DNA of 64,000 bases from Pseudomonas sp. HN11 (GTDB taxonomy: Bacteria; Pseudomonadota; Gammaproteobacteria; Pseudomonadales; Pseudomonadaceae): the NCBI RefSeq assembly GCF_021390155.1, contig NZ_CP089985.1, positions 1,251,001 through 1,315,000 of the forward strand, given 5' to 3'. The notes below the pieces were generated by a model that worked only from the letters and a program-made list of their open reading frames with translations, had not been told where the DNA came from and ran no database searches. A program made the position numbers and the translations under genes. Shown piece by piece: positions 23,744-32,394 of this stretch (its first letter is position 1; the number at the start of each line of letters is the position of its first letter).

Positions 23744-24192
23744 GTGTGCTTGGCGTATGCGTGCTGTTGGCTGTTGTCTGGCAGGTGCAGGCGTGGCGGT
23801 ACGGGGCGCAGATTGAACACTTGTCAGCAATACAGACCCAGGCAGCCCTGCAGCAACAGCAGGCCGAACAAGACAAGCGGCTGGCCCTTGAGCAACAGCT
23901 CAGTGCCATCGACCAACAACATGCCCGGGAGTTGAGCGATGCCCAACGTACTCAAGCAGCTTTGCGTGACCGCATTGCCACTGCTGATGTGCGGTTGTCA
24001 GTCCTTCTCGACGCTTCCAGTGGCTGCCCAATGCCAGCCGCCACCGCCGCCGGCGGCGTGGTTCATGCAACCTCGCGAGCCCGACTTGACCCGGCGCATG
24101 CTCAGCGAATTATCCGCATCACCGACGACGGCGACAGCGCCCTGATTGCCTTGCGTGCCTGCCAGGCCTACGTGCGCGCTGTCGCCCGTTAA
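23731..24192 (+). CDS. Rz-type inner-membrane spanin
   Basis: 153 aa from ATG 23731. One N-terminal transmembrane helix (FLGVLGVCVLLAVVWQVQAW) and a long Gln/Ala-rich coiled coil (residues 30-90), as in i-spanins that bridge to an outer-membrane partner and fuse the membranes at the end of lysis. It overlaps the endolysin gene and contains the Rz1 gene in the +1 frame. Confidence 0.87.
   Translation: MRFLGVLGVCVLLAVVWQVQAWRYGAQIEHLSAIQTQAALQQQQAEQDKRLALEQQLSAIDQQHARELSDAQRTQAALRDRIATADVRLSVLLDASSGCPMPAATAAGGVVHATSRARLDPAHAQRIIRITDDGDSALIALRACQAYVRAVAR
23939..24145 (+). CDS. Rz1-type outer-membrane lipoprotein spanin, nested in Rz
   Basis: 68 aa, entirely inside the Rz gene in the +1 frame. 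Signal peptide with lipobox LLMCGC, then a proline run (QPPPPPAAWFMQP), the hallmarks of lambda-type Rz1. ATG 23939 fits. The nested pair supports a once-functional lysis cassette. Confidence 0.82.
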   Translation: MPNVLKQLCVTALPLLMCGCQSFSTLPVAAQCQPPPPPAAWFMQPREPDLTRRMLSELSASPTTATAP

Positions 24193-24273
24193 TCTCTTGT
24201 TCCAGTCTGTCGCTTGCATGGGCGATTTGCTCCTGTAGGGTAGGCAAATCCCCACCCACATCTGGAGACGACC

Positions 24274-24774
24274 GTGAAGGAAATCACTCAACTGGCTGCT
24301 GAACTGGGTCGCCGTTTACAGGTGCTCAATGCTCACGTCACCACGGCCGAGTCCTGTACCGGCGGTGGTATCGCGGAAGCCATCACGCGGATCCCGGGAA
24401 GCTCGGCCTGGTTCGAGGCGGGTTACGTCACCTATTCCAACCGCCAGAAGACCCGGCAGTTGAATGTGCCGGAAACGTTGTTTCCAAAAGTGGGGGCGGT
24501 CAGCCAGGAAGTGGTGGAGGCAATGGTCCGTGGCGCCCAGGAAAAAAGCCTGGCGCGGTTTGCTGTCGCCGTCAGTGGTGTGGCAGGGCCGGACGGTGGT
24601 TCGCCAGACAAACCGGTCGGCACCGTATGGCTGGCGTTTGGCGTGGGCGAAGAGATAACGGCCGAGCTTGAGCACTTCACCGGCAACCGCGATGAGGTCC
24701 GCCGACAAACGGTAAAGGCCGCGCTAGAGGGCTTGTTGCGACGAGCTGCAGCAGAAATAGAAAATCAGGGGTAG
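24274..24774 (+). CDS. cinA: CinA C-terminal-type NMN amidohydrolase (PncC)
   Basis: 166 aa, the short single-domain form. Motifs TAESCTGGGIAEAIT and VSGVAGPDGGSPDKPVGTVW are characteristic. Converts nicotinamide mononucleotide to nicotinate mononucleotide in pyridine salvage. Start GTG 24274 with TGGAGA upstream. It marks the right border of the phage hot spot and precedes recA. Confidence 0.94.
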   Translation: MKEITQLAAELGRRLQVLNAHVTTAESCTGGGIAEAITRIPGSSAWFEAGYVTYSNRQKTRQLNVPETLFPKVGAVSQEVVEAMVRGAQEKSLARFAVAVSGVAGPDGGSPDKPVGTVWLAFGVGEEITAELEHFTGNRDEVRRQTVKAALEGLLRRAAAEIENQG

Positions 24775-24801
24775 GCGATCTCTGATCTTTGTGGAACAAT
24801 A

Positions 24802-24817
24802 CTGTCTACTTATACAG
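24802..24817 (+). promoter_or_regulatory. LexA (SOS) box of recA
   Basis: CTG-TCTACTTATA-CAG in the context TACTG...CAGGT, 42 bp before the recA start, the usual place for the LexA site. Confidence 0.88.
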
Positions 24818-24858
24818 GTGTTGGCCGACCAGGCCTTATTGATTACGTGAGGACTTTA

Positions 24859-25917
24859 ATGGACGACAACAAGAAGAAAGCCTTGGCTGCGGCCCTGGGT
24901 CAGATCGAACGTCAATTCGGCAAGGGTGCCGTAATGCGTATGGGCGATCACGACCGTCAGGCGATCCCGGCTATTTCCACTGGCTCTCTGGGTCTGGACA
25001 TCGCGCTCGGCATTGGTGGCCTGCCAAAAGGCCGTATTGTCGAAATCTACGGTCCTGAATCTTCCGGTAAGACTACCCTGACCCTGTCGGTGATTGCCCA
25101 GGCGCAAAAAATGGGCGCCACCTGTGCGTTCGTCGACGCCGAGCACGCCCTGGACCCTGAATATGCCGGCAAGCTGGGCGTCAACGTTGACGACCTGCTG
25201 GTTTCCCAGCCGGACACCGGTGAGCAAGCCCTGGAAATCACCGACATGTTGGTGCGCTCCAACGCCATCGACGTGATCGTGGTCGATTCCGTGGCTGCCC
25301 TGGTGCCCAAGGCTGAAATCGAAGGCGAAATGGGTGATATGCACGTGGGCCTGCAAGCCCGTCTGATGTCCCAGGCGCTGCGTAAAATTACCGGTAACAT
25401 CAAGAACGCCAATTGCCTGGTGATCTTCATCAACCAGATCCGTATGAAGATCGGCGTGATGTTCGGCAGCCCGGAAACCACCACCGGCGGTAACGCGCTG
25501 AAGTTCTACGCTTCGGTCCGTCTGGATATCCGCCGTACTGGCGCGGTGAAAGAAGGTGACGAGGTTGTGGGTAGCGAAACCCGCGTTAAAGTCGTGAAGA
25601 ACAAAGTGGCCCCGCCTTTCCGTCAGGCCGAGTTCCAGATTCTCTACGGCAAGGGTATCTACCTGAACGGCGAGATGATCGACTTGGGCGTGTTGCACGG
25701 TTTCGTCGAGAAATCCGGTGCATGGTATGCCTACAACGGCAGCAAGATCGGCCAAGGCAAGGCCAACTCGGCCAAGTTCCTGGCGGACAATCCGGACATT
25801 GCTGCTACGCTTGAAAAGCAGATTCGCGACAAGCTGCTGACCGCCGCTCCAGACGTGAAAGCTGCCGCCAACCGCGATCCGGTTGAAGAAGTGGAAGAAG
25901 CTGACACTGACATCTGA
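24859..25917 (+). CDS. recA: recombinase A
   Basis: 352 aa from ATG 24859 ([14 protein letters not shown]). Walker [10 protein letters not shown], strand-exchange loop region [14 protein letters not shown], acidic C-terminus ([12 protein letters not shown]). It performs homologous recombination and stimulates self-cleavage of LexA and of S24 repressors, including, by inference, the PrtR-type protein encoded 5 kb upstream. recX follows 8 bp after the stop. Confidence 0.99.
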   Translation: MDDNKKKALAAALGQIERQFGKGAVMRMGDHDRQAIPAISTGSLGLDIALGIGGLPKGRIVEIYGPESSGKTTLTLSVIAQAQKMGATCAFVDAEHALDPEYAGKLGVNVDDLLVSQPDTGEQALEITDMLVRSNAIDVIVVDSVAALVPKAEIEGEMGDMHVGLQARLMSQALRKITGNIKNANCLVIFINQIRMKIGVMFGSPETTTGGNALKFYASVRLDIRRTGAVKEGDEVVGSETRVKVVKNKVAPPFRQAEFQILYGKGIYLNGEMIDLGVLHGFVEKSGAWYAYNGSKIGQGKANSAKFLADNPDIAATLEKQIRDKLLTAAPDVKAAANRDPVEEVEEADTDI

Positions 25918-25925
25918 AGCAAACG

Positions 25926-26393
25926 ATGACAGTTGTACTGGATACACTCGTCGCCGTTCGGCGCACTGCAATGGACCTGCTCGCTCGCCGCGAGCATGGT
26001 CGAGTCGAGCTGACGCGCAAGTTGCGTCAGCGCGGTGCGGAGCCCGAAATGATCGAAACGGCCCTCGACCGCTTGACGGAAGAGGGGCTGCTTTCCGAAG
26101 CCCGATACCTCGAAAGTTTTGTTTCCTACCGAGCCCGCTCCGGCTACGGCCCGGCGCGGATTCGCGAGGAACTGAGCCAGCGTGGCCTGCAACGCGCGGA
26201 TATTGACCTTGCCTTGCGCGAGTGCGGGATCAGTTGGCAGGCGCAGTTGGAAGATACCTGGCGGCGCAAGTTCTCTGGCCATCTGCCGATTGATGCCAAG
26301 GAACGGGCGAAGCAGGGGCGATTCCTCAGCTATCGCGGGTTCTCAATGGAGATGATCAGCCGCTTATTGAGCGGCCGAGACATGGACGACTGA
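25926..26393 (+). CDS. recX: RecX, regulator of RecA
   Basis: 155 aa. Three-helix repeats typical of RecX ([54 protein letters not shown]). It binds RecA filaments and limits their extension. Co-transcribed with recA. Confidence 0.95.
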   Translation: MTVVLDTLVAVRRTAMDLLARREHGRVELTRKLRQRGAEPEMIETALDRLTEEGLLSEARYLESFVSYRARSGYGPARIREELSQRGLQRADIDLALRECGISWQAQLEDTWRRKFSGHLPIDAKERAKQGRFLSYRGFSMEMISRLLSGRDMDD

Positions 26394-26426
26394 ACGAGCT
26401 GTTGTAGTAAGCGGGTTTGTCTCGCG

Positions 26427-26445
26427 CGGGGCTGCGCAGCAGCCC
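26427..26445. repeat. short palindrome of REP type after recX
   Basis: Perfect 8-bp arms GGGGCTGC / GCAGCCCC with a 3-nt loop, in a context (CGGGTTTGTCTCGCGCGGGG) that looks like a decayed REP. Confidence 0.5.
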
Positions 26446-26483
26446 CAATTGCGTCACCACAACTTCACCCGAGACGTCACCTA

Positions 26484-26519
26484 AAAGACCCACTATGAAA
26501 ATAGTGGGTCTTTTTTTTT
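26484..26519 (+). terminator. strong terminator after recA-recX
   Basis: 13-bp perfect stem AAAGACCCACTAT (26484-26496) / ATAGTGGGTCTTT (26501-26513) with a GAAA tetraloop and a nine-T tail. Confidence 0.95.
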
Positions 26520-26531
26520 GCCCTCAAAAAA

Positions 26532-27644
26532 TCACGCCGGCTCCGGCGCCACCCGCTGCTGTGCCTTACCCTGAGCCTGTGCCCAGTTCTCCGGCAAATT
26601 GATGTAATCCACCAATTCCCGCAGCCGACCCTGATCGCGCCCATTGAAGTTGAACACCAGCCGCGTTAAATGGCTGAACCTCGGTTCATCATGTTCCTCG
26701 CCGGTATACGCGAGTTGCTGGAACTCTCCACTTAGTCGCAGGCTGGCAAACTCACTCTGTAAGTGGGCCAATGCTCTTTCACTAAGGGGATGGTTCATGC
26801 GCACCACAAACTCGCGTTTCAGCCAGCGGGTAGAGTGGAAGTTGGCATAAAACTGGTTGATCTCTTCCACCGCCTCTTCGGCGCTGTACACCAGGCGTAT
26901 CAGCTTAAGGTCGGTAGGCAGGATGTAGCGATTGGCCTCCAGCTGGCTACGGATAAAGTCCAGCGCGCCTTGCCAGAACCCGCCACCCGGCGCGTCCAGC
27001 AGCACCACCGGGACCAACGGGCTCTTGCCGGTCTGAATCAGGGTCAGCACTTCCAATGCTTCATCCAAGGTGCCGAAGCCGCCTGGGCATAGCACCAGGG
27101 CATCGGCTTCCTTGACGAAGAACAGCTTGCGAGTAAAGAAGAAGTGGAAGGACAGCAGGTTTTCAGTGCCATCAATCGTTGGGTTGGCATGCTGTTCAAA
27201 CGGCAGGGTGATGTTGAACCCCAAGCTGTGTTCCAGGCCCGCGCCTTCGTGGGCGGCGGCCATGATGCCGCCACCGCCGCCGGTGATCACCATGAGGTCC
27301 GAGCGCGCCAGCGCCGCGCCGACTTCGCGGGCCAACGCATACAGCGGGCTTTCCACCGGAGTGCGGGCCGAGCCGAATACCGTTACCTTGCGACGACCCT
27401 TGAATTGTTCAAGCACGCGAAAGGCGTTGTCCAACTCGCGAATGGCTTGCAGGGTGATCTTGGCGTTCCAGCGGTTGCGGTCGTCCTGGGCCATGCGCAG
27501 CACAGTGAGGATCATGTCGCGATATAAGGGGATATTCGGGCTGTTGGGGGCGATCAGCTGGAGTTGTGCGTCGACCTGCTGCGTGAGGTCGGTGCCGTGT
27601 TGTTCAAAATGTCGGAGCAGGCGGTCATTCGGTTCATAGGGCAT
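26532..27644 (-). CDS. LOG-family nucleotide monophosphate nucleosidase-like protein
   Basis: 370 aa. The LOG/'lysine decarboxylase-like' Rossmann domain is at about 85-290, with GSARTP, ITGGGGGIMAAAHEGA and the signature PGGFGTLDE. Extra N- and C-terminal regions of about 80 residues each make it longer than plant LOG enzymes and closer to the PpnN group, which cleaves nucleoside monophosphates to base and ribose 5-phosphate. AAGGAGA lies 7 bp before ATG 27644. Exact substrate not readable. Confidence 0.8.
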   Translation of the reverse strand: MPYEPNDRLLRHFEQHGTDLTQQVDAQLQLIAPNSPNIPLYRDMILTVLRMAQDDRNRWNAKITLQAIRELDNAFRVLEQFKGRRKVTVFGSARTPVESPLYALAREVGAALARSDLMVITGGGGGIMAAAHEGAGLEHSLGFNITLPFEQHANPTIDGTENLLSFHFFFTRKLFFVKEADALVLCPGGFGTLDEALEVLTLIQTGKSPLVPVVLLDAPGGGFWQGALDFIRSQLEANRYILPTDLKLIRLVYSAEEAVEEINQFYANFHSTRWLKREFVVRMNHPLSERALAHLQSEFASLRLSGEFQQLAYTGEEHDEPRFSHLTRLVFNFNGRDQGRLRELVDYINLPENWAQAQGKAQQRVAPEPA

Positions 27645-27921
27645 TCAACTTCTCCTTCTTGCAGGGCACCTTCGCCGGAGGTCACGACACTGCTTGTGTC
27701 GCTGTTTGCCGCAGGGGGGCAACTTTCTTTTGCCCTGAAAATGTTACAGAGCAGCATGAAAAACGCTGTGAATGAAAGATCGGGATGACTTGATCATGGG
27801 CCGGAAAACCCTTGGCTGGCAACCACTTATTGGTCACTCAGTACGGAGTCTAGCTGCCAGCGAGGACTTGACGCGGGGAGGAGTGCGCGCCGCCGAACGG
27901 CAGCGCGCGAAGGCCAAGGCG
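27645..27921. other. gene-free interval
   Basis: No gene supported in 277 bp. A GC-rich hairpin of the form GCGCGCC-GCCG / CGGC-GCGCGC at 27887-27911 lies just past the PA3611-like gene and may help end its transcript, but no T run follows. Confidence 0.4.
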
Positions 27922-28362
27922 TTACTTTTTCTTTTTTGCCGCAGCGGGTGCCGGGCAATCCGCTTCCACGAACTTTACCGAGGCCACAGGACGGTTGGTC
28001 TTGTTCTCGGTGATTTCGTAACGCATCACCGCGCCCTTGGCCATCAGCTCGCGGTAGCCCTTGTTCAGGCATACACTCTGGCCGAGCTGGAAATACACGG
28101 CCTTAGGATTGGCGCGCATCTGTTCGGCGCGATCCGGCAAGACGCTCAGGTGATCGATCAGTTGCATGCCTTCGACGGTGTAGGCCACTTCCAGGGTCTT
28201 TTCGTCGATTTCCCGTGGCAGGTCCTTGTTGCTTTCAGCCGCGACGCTTTGCAGCTTCCGGTTCATTTGGGCCTCCAGCAGCGAGGCCGCCTGGGCGCAC
28301 ACGGGCAGTACCAGCGCGAGGGCGACGGATGGGGCGACAAGGCGCAGCATGGAACGCAGCAT
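27922..28362 (-). CDS. PA3611-like secreted protein
   Basis: 146 aa. Signal peptide at 1-25 (LVAPSVALALVLPVCAQA), mature part with two Cys that could pair (SVCLNKGY and EADCPAP), Lys-rich end. The pattern and position (near recA and erdR) match the PA3611 family of P. aeruginosa, reported as quorum-sensing-regulated; molecular function unknown. AGGAGA 6 bp before the ATG. Confidence 0.75.
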   Translation of the reverse strand: MLRSMLRLVAPSVALALVLPVCAQAASLLEAQMNRKLQSVAAESNKDLPREIDEKTLEVAYTVEGMQLIDHLSVLPDRAEQMRANPKAVYFQLGQSVCLNKGYRELMAKGAVMRYEITENKTNRPVASVKFVEADCPAPAAAKKKK

Positions 28363-28541
28363 GAAACTCTCCTGATTCGGTTACTGGTGCATAGACCAGC
28401 CACTGCGCTGTGCGTTCAGTGGCGCGCAATTATAGGTGAGCCCTGGCCACTACAGCCAGGCGTATCGCTGGTAAACTGCCGCCACTTCAGCCGTCCACGA
28501 GTTTTCACCGTGTCGATTTACCCGTCCCACCGCCGCATCCG

Positions 28542-29261
28542 ATGAGCCACGCTGTTTCCCGCCTGCGCACCCAGCGCCTGGCCCGTGCCGTCCGTCCGTT
28601 CCTGAATCGTGGCTCGCGTGCCGAACGCTGCCCCGGCTGCCGGGTCATTCCTGAGTACTGCCTGTGTGGCTGGCGGCCCAAAGTCGCCGCAACCTCAGCG
28701 ATGTGCCTGCTCATGCATGACGTGGAACCCATGAAACCCAGTAATACCGGCTGGCTGATCGCTGATGTAATTGATGACACCACGGCGTTCGCCTGGTCGC
28801 GCACCGAAGTCGATCCTGACCTGCTGACCTTGCTGGCCGACCCTCAGTGGCAGCCTTATATTGTGTTCCCCGGCGAATTCGTCGCGCCGGAGCGTGTTGT
28901 CAGTGAAGTAAAGGTGGAGGAGGGCAAGCGCCCGCTGTTCATCCTGCTGGACGGCACTTGGAGTGAAGCGCGCAAGATGTTCCGCAAAAGCCCCTACCTG
29001 GAGCATTTGCCGGTGCTCAGCCTGGCGCCGGAACAGCTGTCGCGCTACAAGTTGCGTCGTTCCAAGCGCGACGATCACTTCTGCACCGCCGAAGTCGCCG
29101 CGCTGTGTCTTGAATTGGCGGATGATCGGGTAGCCAGTGAAGTCCTGGACGCCTACCTCGATGTATTCAGCACCCATTACCTGGCCGCCAAGTTCCAGCT
29201 GCCGCTGGATCCGACGGACACTGTTCATACGCGCCTTGCTCCTTATCTTCCGACGGTATAA
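28542..29261 (+). CDS. DTW-domain tRNA-uridine aminocarboxypropyltransferase
   Basis: 239 aa. An N-terminal Cys cluster (CPGCRVIPEYCLC) and the DTW motif itself (LLDGTWSEARKM) are present, followed by LRRSKRDDHFCTAEVAAL. The family (YfiP/TapT, TDD) transfers the aminocarboxypropyl group of SAM to uridine in tRNA. Stand-alone gene divergent from the PA3611-like gene. Confidence 0.87.
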   Translation: MSHAVSRLRTQRLARAVRPFLNRGSRAERCPGCRVIPEYCLCGWRPKVAATSAMCLLMHDVEPMKPSNTGWLIADVIDDTTAFAWSRTEVDPDLLTLLADPQWQPYIVFPGEFVAPERVVSEVKVEEGKRPLFILLDGTWSEARKMFRKSPYLEHLPVLSLAPEQLSRYKLRRSKRDDHFCTAEVAALCLELADDRVASEVLDAYLDVFSTHYLAAKFQLPLDPTDTVHTRLAPYLPTV

Positions 29262-29399
29262 CCAGACGACGTTTGCATGATGGCACCACGAACCCGCAAC
29301 CCGCTAAAATGCCCACGGGCGTAGCGCTTGACCCTCCAGGCTACGCTGGGCATGCTGGGCGCCGATCAGGGGCCCCCTGAAAACAGGATCATTTAATCA

Positions 29400-30050
29400 A
29401 TGGCCACATACGACATCCTGATAGCCGATGACCACCCGTTGTTTCGCAGCGCGCTGCATCAAGCAGTGACATTGGGCCTCGGCCCTGACGTGCGTCTGGT
29501 CGAAGTGGCCAGCATTGCTGAGCTGGAAGCCCGTCTCACCGAAAAATCCGACTGGGACCTGGTGCTGCTCGACCTGAACATGCCCGGCGCCTATGGCTTC
29601 TCCGGATTGGTGTTGTTGCGCGGTCAATACCCGCAGATCCCCGTAGTGATGGTTTCGGCCCAGGAAGAAGCTGACGTGGTGGTGCGCTCCAAGGAGTTTG
29701 GCGCCAGTGGTTTCATCCCCAAGTCCAGCGGTATGGAAGATATCCAGAAAGCCGTACGTACTGTGTTGGATGGGGATGTGTCCTGGCCGCCGCAAGCGTT
29801 CGAAGAAATCAACGTGTCCGACGAAGCCAAGGCTGCCCGTGATGGCCTTGCCAGCCTGACACCGCAGCAATTCCGGGTGCTGACCATGGTCTGCGAAGGC
29901 TTGTTGAACAAGCAGATTGCCTACGAGCTGAATGTGTCGGAAGCCACCATCAAGGCCCACGTTACGGCGATCTTCCGTAAGCTGGGCGTGCGTACGCGCA
30001 CCCAGGCAGCGCTGCTCTTGCAACAACTTGAGTCAATTTCGCAACATTAA
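29400..30050 (+). CDS. erdR: LuxR-type response regulator ErdR
   Basis: 216 aa. Receiver domain with ADDHP, phosphoacceptor Asp in LLDLNMPGAYG, Lys in PKSSG; LuxR-type HTH at 150-205 (TPQQFRVLTMVCEGLLNKQIAYEL). In P. aeruginosa ErdR, encoded next to dgkA as here, controls ethanol oxidation and acetate use genes. Assignment rests on sequence type and neighbourhood. Confidence 0.85.
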   Translation: MATYDILIADDHPLFRSALHQAVTLGLGPDVRLVEVASIAELEARLTEKSDWDLVLLDLNMPGAYGFSGLVLLRGQYPQIPVVMVSAQEEADVVVRSKEFGASGFIPKSSGMEDIQKAVRTVLDGDVSWPPQAFEEINVSDEAKAARDGLASLTPQQFRVLTMVCEGLLNKQIAYELNVSEATIKAHVTAIFRKLGVRTRTQAALLLQQLESISQH

Positions 30051-30125
30051 GCTGTTACCTATTCACGCTTTTTTGACTTTGCGTGATCTAGTTTCCCCAC
30101 TCCTTTGGTTCAGTTGCCTACGTCT

Positions 30126-30488
30126 ATGTCGCCTTTCAAGGGTCAAACCGGTATCAAACGTATCTTCAATGCTGGGGGCTATTCCCTGGATGGTCTGCGT
30201 GCGGCGTTCACCGGCGAGGCGGCGTTCCGCCAGTTGGTGTTGCTCAACGTGATTCTGATCCCGCTGAGCTTTTTCCTGAATGTCAGCCGGGTCGAGCGCG
30301 CCTTGCTCATCGCGGTGTGCCTGCTGGCGTTGATCGTCGAGTTGCTCAATTCTGCGGTGGAAGCGGCGATCGACCGCATCTCCCTGGATCGCCACCCGCT
30401 GTCGAAAAATGCCAAGGACATGGGCAGCGCCGCGCAATTCGTCGCGCTGACCATGATCACCCTGGTGTGGGCCGTGATCCTGATCTGA
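30126..30488 (+). CDS. dgkA: diacylglycerol kinase
   Basis: 120 aa from ATG 30126 (MSPFKGQTG). Small three-helix inner-membrane kinase; active-site stretch ALLIAVCLLALIVELLNSAV with Glu and Asn, and SKNAKDMGSAAQFVAL. Recycles diacylglycerol released by membrane-derived oligosaccharide and lipopolysaccharide modification. Converges with finR, 3 bp between stops. Confidence 0.95.
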   Translation: MSPFKGQTGIKRIFNAGGYSLDGLRAAFTGEAAFRQLVLLNVILIPLSFFLNVSRVERALLIAVCLLALIVELLNSAVEAAIDRISLDRHPLSKNAKDMGSAAQFVALTMITLVWAVILI

Positions 30489-30491
30489 CCC

Positions 30492-31418
30492 TCAGGCAAT
30501 GCTCGGCAGCACGATCTCGTCGCTGCGTTGAACCCCAGCGGTGAAAGCGCGGCACAGTTCCAGGAATTCGCGCATTGCCGAGGTCTGGTACTTCTGTTTA
30601 TGCCAGATGAAGTAGAACTGCCGGGCCAGGTCCAGATCCGGGGTTTCCACCGGTACCAGGCTGCCACGGCGGAACGCGTCGCGCAGTGCCAGCCGAGAAA
30701 TGCAGCCAATCCCCAATCCAGATTCCACCGCCCGCTTGATTGCCTCGGTATGCTCCAGCTCGAGGCGGATATTCAGCGCACTACGGTGATGGCGCATGGC
30801 TTGGTCAAAGGTCAGGCGCGTGCCTGAGCCTTGTTCCCGCAGGATCCATGCCTCATGGGTCAACTCGTCCATGCTCGCCACGCCACGTTTGGCCAGGTGA
30901 TGCTGCGGCGCGCAAAACACCACCAGTTCATCTTCCACCCAGGTTTGCACCTCGATGTCCGGGTGGCTGCAGTCGCCTTCGATTAGACCCAGGTCAATTT
31001 CGTAGTGCGCCACCTGATGCACGATATGGGCAGTGTTTTGCACATGTAGCTTTACCTGGCTCTCGGGGTGTTGCTGCATGAAGCTGCCGATCAACAGCGT
31101 GGCCAGGTAATTACCGATGGTGAGGGTGGCGCCGACCGCCAGGGAGCCGAAACCGGACTTGCCGTTGAGCAGATCCTCGATCTCCTTGGCCTGGTCCAGC
31201 AGCGCCACCGCCTGGGGCAACAACTGATGGCCGAGGGCGTTGAGGCTCAGGCGCTTTCCCGCGCGGTCGAATAATTGGCAGCTGGATTGGCGCTCCAGCT
31301 CGGTAATCGAGGTGCTGGCGGCGGATTGAGATAAGGCCAGAAGGCCAGCAGCGCGCGAGACGCTTTCCTGCTGGGCGACGGCGACGAAGACTTGCAGTTG
31401 ACGGAGAGTAAATCGCAT
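30492..31418 (-). CDS. finR: LysR-type regulator FinR
   Basis: 308 aa from ATG 31418 (MRFTLRQLQVFVAVA). N-terminal HTH (VSRAAGLLALSQSAASTSI), C-terminal substrate-binding fold. It is divergent from fpr across 123 bp, the arrangement of FinR, which activates fpr under superoxide stress and in some strains helps iron-sulfur enzyme functions. The open frame continues far upstream antisense to fpr; that part is not coding. Confidence 0.87.
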   Translation of the reverse strand: MRFTLRQLQVFVAVAQQESVSRAAGLLALSQSAASTSITELERQSSCQLFDRAGKRLSLNALGHQLLPQAVALLDQAKEIEDLLNGKSGFGSLAVGATLTIGNYLATLLIGSFMQQHPESQVKLHVQNTAHIVHQVAHYEIDLGLIEGDCSHPDIEVQTWVEDELVVFCAPQHHLAKRGVASMDELTHEAWILREQGSGTRLTFDQAMRHHRSALNIRLELEHTEAIKRAVESGLGIGCISRLALRDAFRRGSLVPVETPDLDLARQFYFIWHKQKYQTSAMREFLELCRAFTAGVQRSDEIVLPSIA

Positions 31419-31541
31419 ATCGATATAACCGATAACCCTTATCTTAATAATCCAGTTAACAGATATTGTCGCCGCCATTAGAATGCTGTGCAATTGCGCA
31501 ACTACATTTGGCGCAGACCCATTTCCAGGAGTCCCCCGTAC

Positions 31542-32321
31542 ATGAGCAACATGAACCACGAGCGTGTCCTCAGTGTTCATCACTGGAACGACACTCTGTT
31601 CAGCTTCAAGTGCACCCGCGATCCGGGCCTGCGCTTCGAGAACGGTCAGTTCGTGATGATCGGCCTGCAACAGCCCAACGGCCGCCCGCTCATGCGCGCT
31701 TACTCCATTGCCAGCCCGAACTGGGAAGAGCATCTGGAGTTCTTCAGCATCAAGGTGCCGGATGGCCCGCTGACTTCCCAGTTGCAACACTTGAAGGAAG
31801 GCGACGAGATCATCATCAGCAAAAAACCGACAGGCACCTTGGTGCTTGATGATTTGAAGCCGGGCAAACACCTGTACCTGCTCAGCACCGGCACTGGCCT
31901 GGCGCCGTTCATGAGCGTGATCCAGGACCCGGAAACCTACGAGCGTTTCGAAAAAGTGATCCTGTGCCACGGCGTGCGTTACGTCAACGAAGTCGCCTAC
32001 CGCGAATTCATCACCGAGCACCTGCCGCAGAACGAATTCTTCGGCGAGGCCCTGCGTGACAAATTGATCTACTACCCGACCGTGACCCGCGAGCCGTTCG
32101 AAAACGAAGGCCGCCTGACCGACCTGATGCGCAGCGGCAAGCTGTTCAGCGACATCGGCCTGCCGCCGATCAACCCAGAGGACGATCGCGCCATGCTGTG
32201 CGGCAGCCCAAGCATGCTGGACGAAACCAGCGAAGTGTTGAACAACTTCGGCCTGAAAGTTTCGCCACGGATGCGTGAGCCGGGTGATTACTTGATCGAG
32301 CGTGCGTTCGTCGAGAAGTGA
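31542..32321 (+). CDS. fpr: ferredoxin-NADP(+) reductase
   Basis: 259 aa from ATG 31542. FAD-binding RAYSIAS, NADP-binding STGTGLAPFMS, and the C-terminal segment ending ERAFVEK typical of the Azotobacter/Pseudomonas Fpr type. Moves electrons between NADPH and ferredoxin or Bfd. The substrate partners Bfd and FdxA are also encoded in this window. Regulated by FinR (inference from position). Confidence 0.96.
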   Translation: MSNMNHERVLSVHHWNDTLFSFKCTRDPGLRFENGQFVMIGLQQPNGRPLMRAYSIASPNWEEHLEFFSIKVPDGPLTSQLQHLKEGDEIIISKKPTGTLVLDDLKPGKHLYLLSTGTGLAPFMSVIQDPETYERFEKVILCHGVRYVNEVAYREFITEHLPQNEFFGEALRDKLIYYPTVTREPFENEGRLTDLMRSGKLFSDIGLPPINPEDDRAMLCGSPSMLDETSEVLNNFGLKVSPRMREPGDYLIERAFVEK

Positions 32322-32349
32322 TCCGGGGTTAGTAAAAACACAGATCAAA

Positions 32350-32381
32350 AAAATGTGGGAGCGGGCTTGCTCCCACATTTT
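32350..32381. repeat. REP-like palindrome acting as terminator after fpr
   Basis: Perfect 13-bp arms AAAATGTGGGAGC / GCTCCCACATTTT around GGGCTT. It carries the REP core TGTGGGAGCGGGCTTGC also seen at 42176 and, with one change, at 51345. T run on one side and A run on the other allow termination for both convergent genes. Confidence 0.8.
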
Positions 32382-32394
32382 GTTTCCGTTTTCT

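Noticed and set aside
18026..24273. Integrated complete prophage with att sites
   Set aside because: No integrase, no replication or packaging genes and no tRNA target; content is limited to regulation and lysis, as in tailocin loci.
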